Positions 62,709 to 64,000 of a stretch of 64,000 bases of DNA are shown here, piece by piece. The translations under genes were made by a program, and so were the position numbers. Each line of letters opens with the position of its first letter. Position 1 is the first letter of the stretch. A model generated the notes under the pieces. That model made no database searches. It was not told the origin of the DNA and worked only from the letters and a program-made list of their open reading frames with translations. The stretch comes from Enterobacter sp. RIT418 (lineage in GTDB: Bacteria; Pseudomonadota; Gammaproteobacteria; Enterobacterales; Enterobacteriaceae). The stretch covers positions 124,001-188,000 of the forward strand of contig NZ_QBJD02000002.1 in the NCBI RefSeq assembly GCF_003057745.1. The letters are read 5' to 3'.

Positions 62709-63050
62709 ACCCTGGATCGCGTCGTTGATGAAAGATCGAACAGCGTCGGTTTTATCCACAGAATGTGCCAATAAGTTAGTCACAATTTGTGTGAATATTC
62801 GATTTTCATCGCACGTCAAGGCTGTAAATGGAAACAGTAGTCGAGGTTATTCCCAGTTATCCCACTTTTCTGTGGATAACATGGTGTAAGATCCTGTTCA
62901 TTGCCAGTGACCAGAATTGAACAACCGGAATTTACGCCGCGTAAAGAGGGAGAATAACAATTAAAAGAATCTAAAAATCATACACATGGCGTATTTACCC
63001 AGAAAAAGTTAGACTCTATCCACAAGGTGCATTTTCTTAGTTCATTTTTT

Positions 63051-63063
63051 AATCAAAAGGTTA
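63051..63063 (+). promoter_or_regulatory. IHF consensus site overlapping the mutH ribosome site
   Basis: AATCAAAAGGTTA fits WATCAANNNNTTR at every fixed position. Its AAGG is also the mutH ribosome-binding site, six bases before the ATG region. Confidence 0.5.
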
Positions 63064-63068
63064 ACATC

Positions 63069-63761
63069 ATGCATTCGCTGGCCCCGCTGCTCTCTCCTCC
63101 TTCAAGTGAAGCGCAACTTCTCGCCCAGGCGCAGCGCCTGGCGGGCCTTTCGCTGGGAGAACTGGCAGCGATCGCGGGTTTACCTGTGCCAAAGGATCTC
63201 AAACGCGATAAGGGCTGGATCGGCATGCTGCTGGAACTGTGGCTTGGCGCCAGCGCGGGCAGCAAACCGGAACAGGATTTCGCCGCGCTGGGCGTTGAGC
63301 TAAAGACGATCCCTATAGACGGCCAGGGCAGACCGCTGGAAACCACCTTTGTTTGCGTGGCCCCGCTGACGGGCAATAGCGGCGTGACCTGGGAAACCAG
63401 CCACGTTCGGCATAAGCTCAAGCGCGTTCTTTGGGTGCCCGTAGAGGGCGAACGGCAGATCCCGCTTGCGGACAGGCGCATAGGCGCGCCCCTGCTCTGG
63501 AGCCCTGATGAAGAGGAAGAAAGGCAGCTATCCCAGGACTGGGAAGAGCTGATGGACATGATCGTCCTGGGCCAGGTGGAGCGCATTACCGCCCGACACG
63601 GCGAGGTGCTGCAGCTTCGCCCAAAGGCCGCCAACAGCAAGGCACTGACCGAAGCGGTCGGCGCCCGTGGCGAACCGATCCTGACGCTGCCGCGCGGCTT
63701 TTATCTCAAAAAGAATTTCACCGGCGCGCTGCTGGCACGTCATTTCTTACTGAATACCTAA
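63069..63761 (+). CDS. mutH: DNA mismatch repair endonuclease MutH
   Basis: MutH nicks the unmethylated strand at hemimethylated GATC sites after activation by MutL. The start at 63069 ([11 protein letters not shown]) gives 230 residues, against 229 in E. coli; the longer frame from 63027 starts before the ribosome site. The catalytic Asp70, Glu77 and Lys79 lie in [15 protein letters not shown]. The DNA-contact segment [19 protein letters not shown] is intact. Confidence 0.97.
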   Translation: MHSLAPLLSPPSSEAQLLAQAQRLAGLSLGELAAIAGLPVPKDLKRDKGWIGMLLELWLGASAGSKPEQDFAALGVELKTIPIDGQGRPLETTFVCVAPLTGNSGVTWETSHVRHKLKRVLWVPVEGERQIPLADRRIGAPLLWSPDEEEERQLSQDWEELMDMIVLGQVERITARHGEVLQLRPKAANSKALTEAVGARGEPILTLPRGFYLKKNFTGALLARHFLLNT

Positions 63762-63890
63762 TGTTTTAACCAAAATTGCGCACTGGCTAACATAATCACC
63801 TGGTATTTAAGATTTTCCCGCTTTCCCCTGTCGAATTATCGGGTTATTACTACACTATGATGTGATACGAGCCAGGTGAGGACGATAACG

Positions 63891-64000
63891 ATGAAAAAAT
63901 GGGCAGTGATAATCTCGGCGGTCGGTTTAGCGTTTGCCGTTTCAGGCTGTAGCAGCGATTACGTGATGGCGACCAAAGACGGTCGTATGATTCTGACGGA
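63891..64000 (+). CDS. ygdR: YgdI/YgdR family lipoprotein YgdR (cut by window end)
   Basis: The first 36 codons of a DUF903 lipoprotein: signal peptide [20 protein letters not shown] with the lipobox VSGC, then [15 protein letters not shown]. It is a paralog of YgdI in this window and function is unknown. The ribosome site is GTGAGG, followed by ATG at 63891. The 129 bp gap after mutH holds a possible -10 TATGAT. Confidence 0.93.

Larger units (their letters stand above)
62386..63068. other. DnaA-box-rich noncoding region, probable DARS2
   Basis: This 683 bp gap between rppH and mutH holds two perfect DnaA boxes: TTATCCACA at 62752-62760 and TGTGGATAA at 62871-62879. Four more differ by one base: 62541 TTATTCACC, 62555 TGTGGATAG, 62790 TGTGAATAT and 63016 CTATCCACA. 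From memory, E. coli carries the DnaA-reactivating sequence DARS2 in this area near mutH, where it helps convert ADP-DnaA to ATP-DnaA. The frame at 62590-62889 inside it is not convincing as a gene. The region must also hold the rppH promoter (minus strand) and the mutH promoter. Confidence 0.75.

Noticed and set aside
62590..62889. 99-codon open frame between rppH and mutH
   Set aside because: No ribosome site of note, no family resemblance, and it runs through the DnaA boxes; it is better read as part of a noncoding element.

Overview
The window is a 64 kb stretch of chromosome from a member of the Enterobacteriaceae. Gene content and order closely follow the E. coli region from cysJIH to mutH, and nearly every protein is recognisable as an E. 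coli-type ortholog. The GC-rich coding style, a garK gene joined to the gud operon and a nanE/PTS/RpiR insertion point to an Enterobacter-like genus rather than Escherichia; the genus is an inference. I see no phage, insertion sequence, CRISPR array or integrase.

Layout. 1-3490: cysI (its last few codons lie outside the window) and cysJ, sulfite reductase. 3795-4860: queD and queE (queuosine precursor). 4915-8172: an accessory amino-sugar block of nanE, a glucose-family PTS permease and a divergent RpiR regulator, with a clear inverted repeat between the divergent genes. 8227-15906: eno, pyrG, mazG, relA and rlmD on the minus strand; mazEF, found between relA and mazG in E. coli, is absent. 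15964-18729: barA sensor kinase. 18847-24113: gudP-gudX-gudD-garK for D-glucarate use. 24405-28069: yqcA, truC, yqcC, the CsrB small RNA with its UvrY and IHF sites, syd and queF. 28187-33652: ppnN, sdaC, sdaB, xni. 33748-36193: rlmM, ygdD, gcvA, followed by the divergent GcvB small RNA. 36541-40581: ygdI, csdA, csdE, tcdA, mltA. 40790-41108: three initiator tRNA genes. 41195-44007: amiC, and argA behind a double ARG box. 44043-57529: one long minus-strand operon running ppdA-ppdB-ygdB-ppdC-recC-ptrA-recB-recD. 57714-62385: thyA, lgt, ptsP, rppH. 62386-63068: a noncoding stretch rich in DnaA boxes that matches the expected place of DARS2. 63069-64000: mutH and the start of ygdR.

How the parts fit. 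BarA drives UvrY, which activates csrB, so the top and the output of the Csr circuit lie about 8 kb apart. The gud operon turns D-glucarate toward tartronate semialdehyde; GarK then makes 2-phosphoglycerate, the substrate of the enolase also encoded here. QueD, QueE and QueF are three steps of queuosine precursor synthesis placed in two separate spots. SdaC/SdaB (serine use), GcvA/GcvB (glycine control) and a PurR-like box upstream of sdaC form a one-carbon/serine theme. RecBCD, MutH and the DARS2-like element form a replication and repair theme.

Most of the window is ordinary conserved core genome. The least explained parts are the nanE/PTS/RpiR block, the DnaA-box cluster, a roughly 90 bp dispersed inverted-repeat family and several predicted operators.
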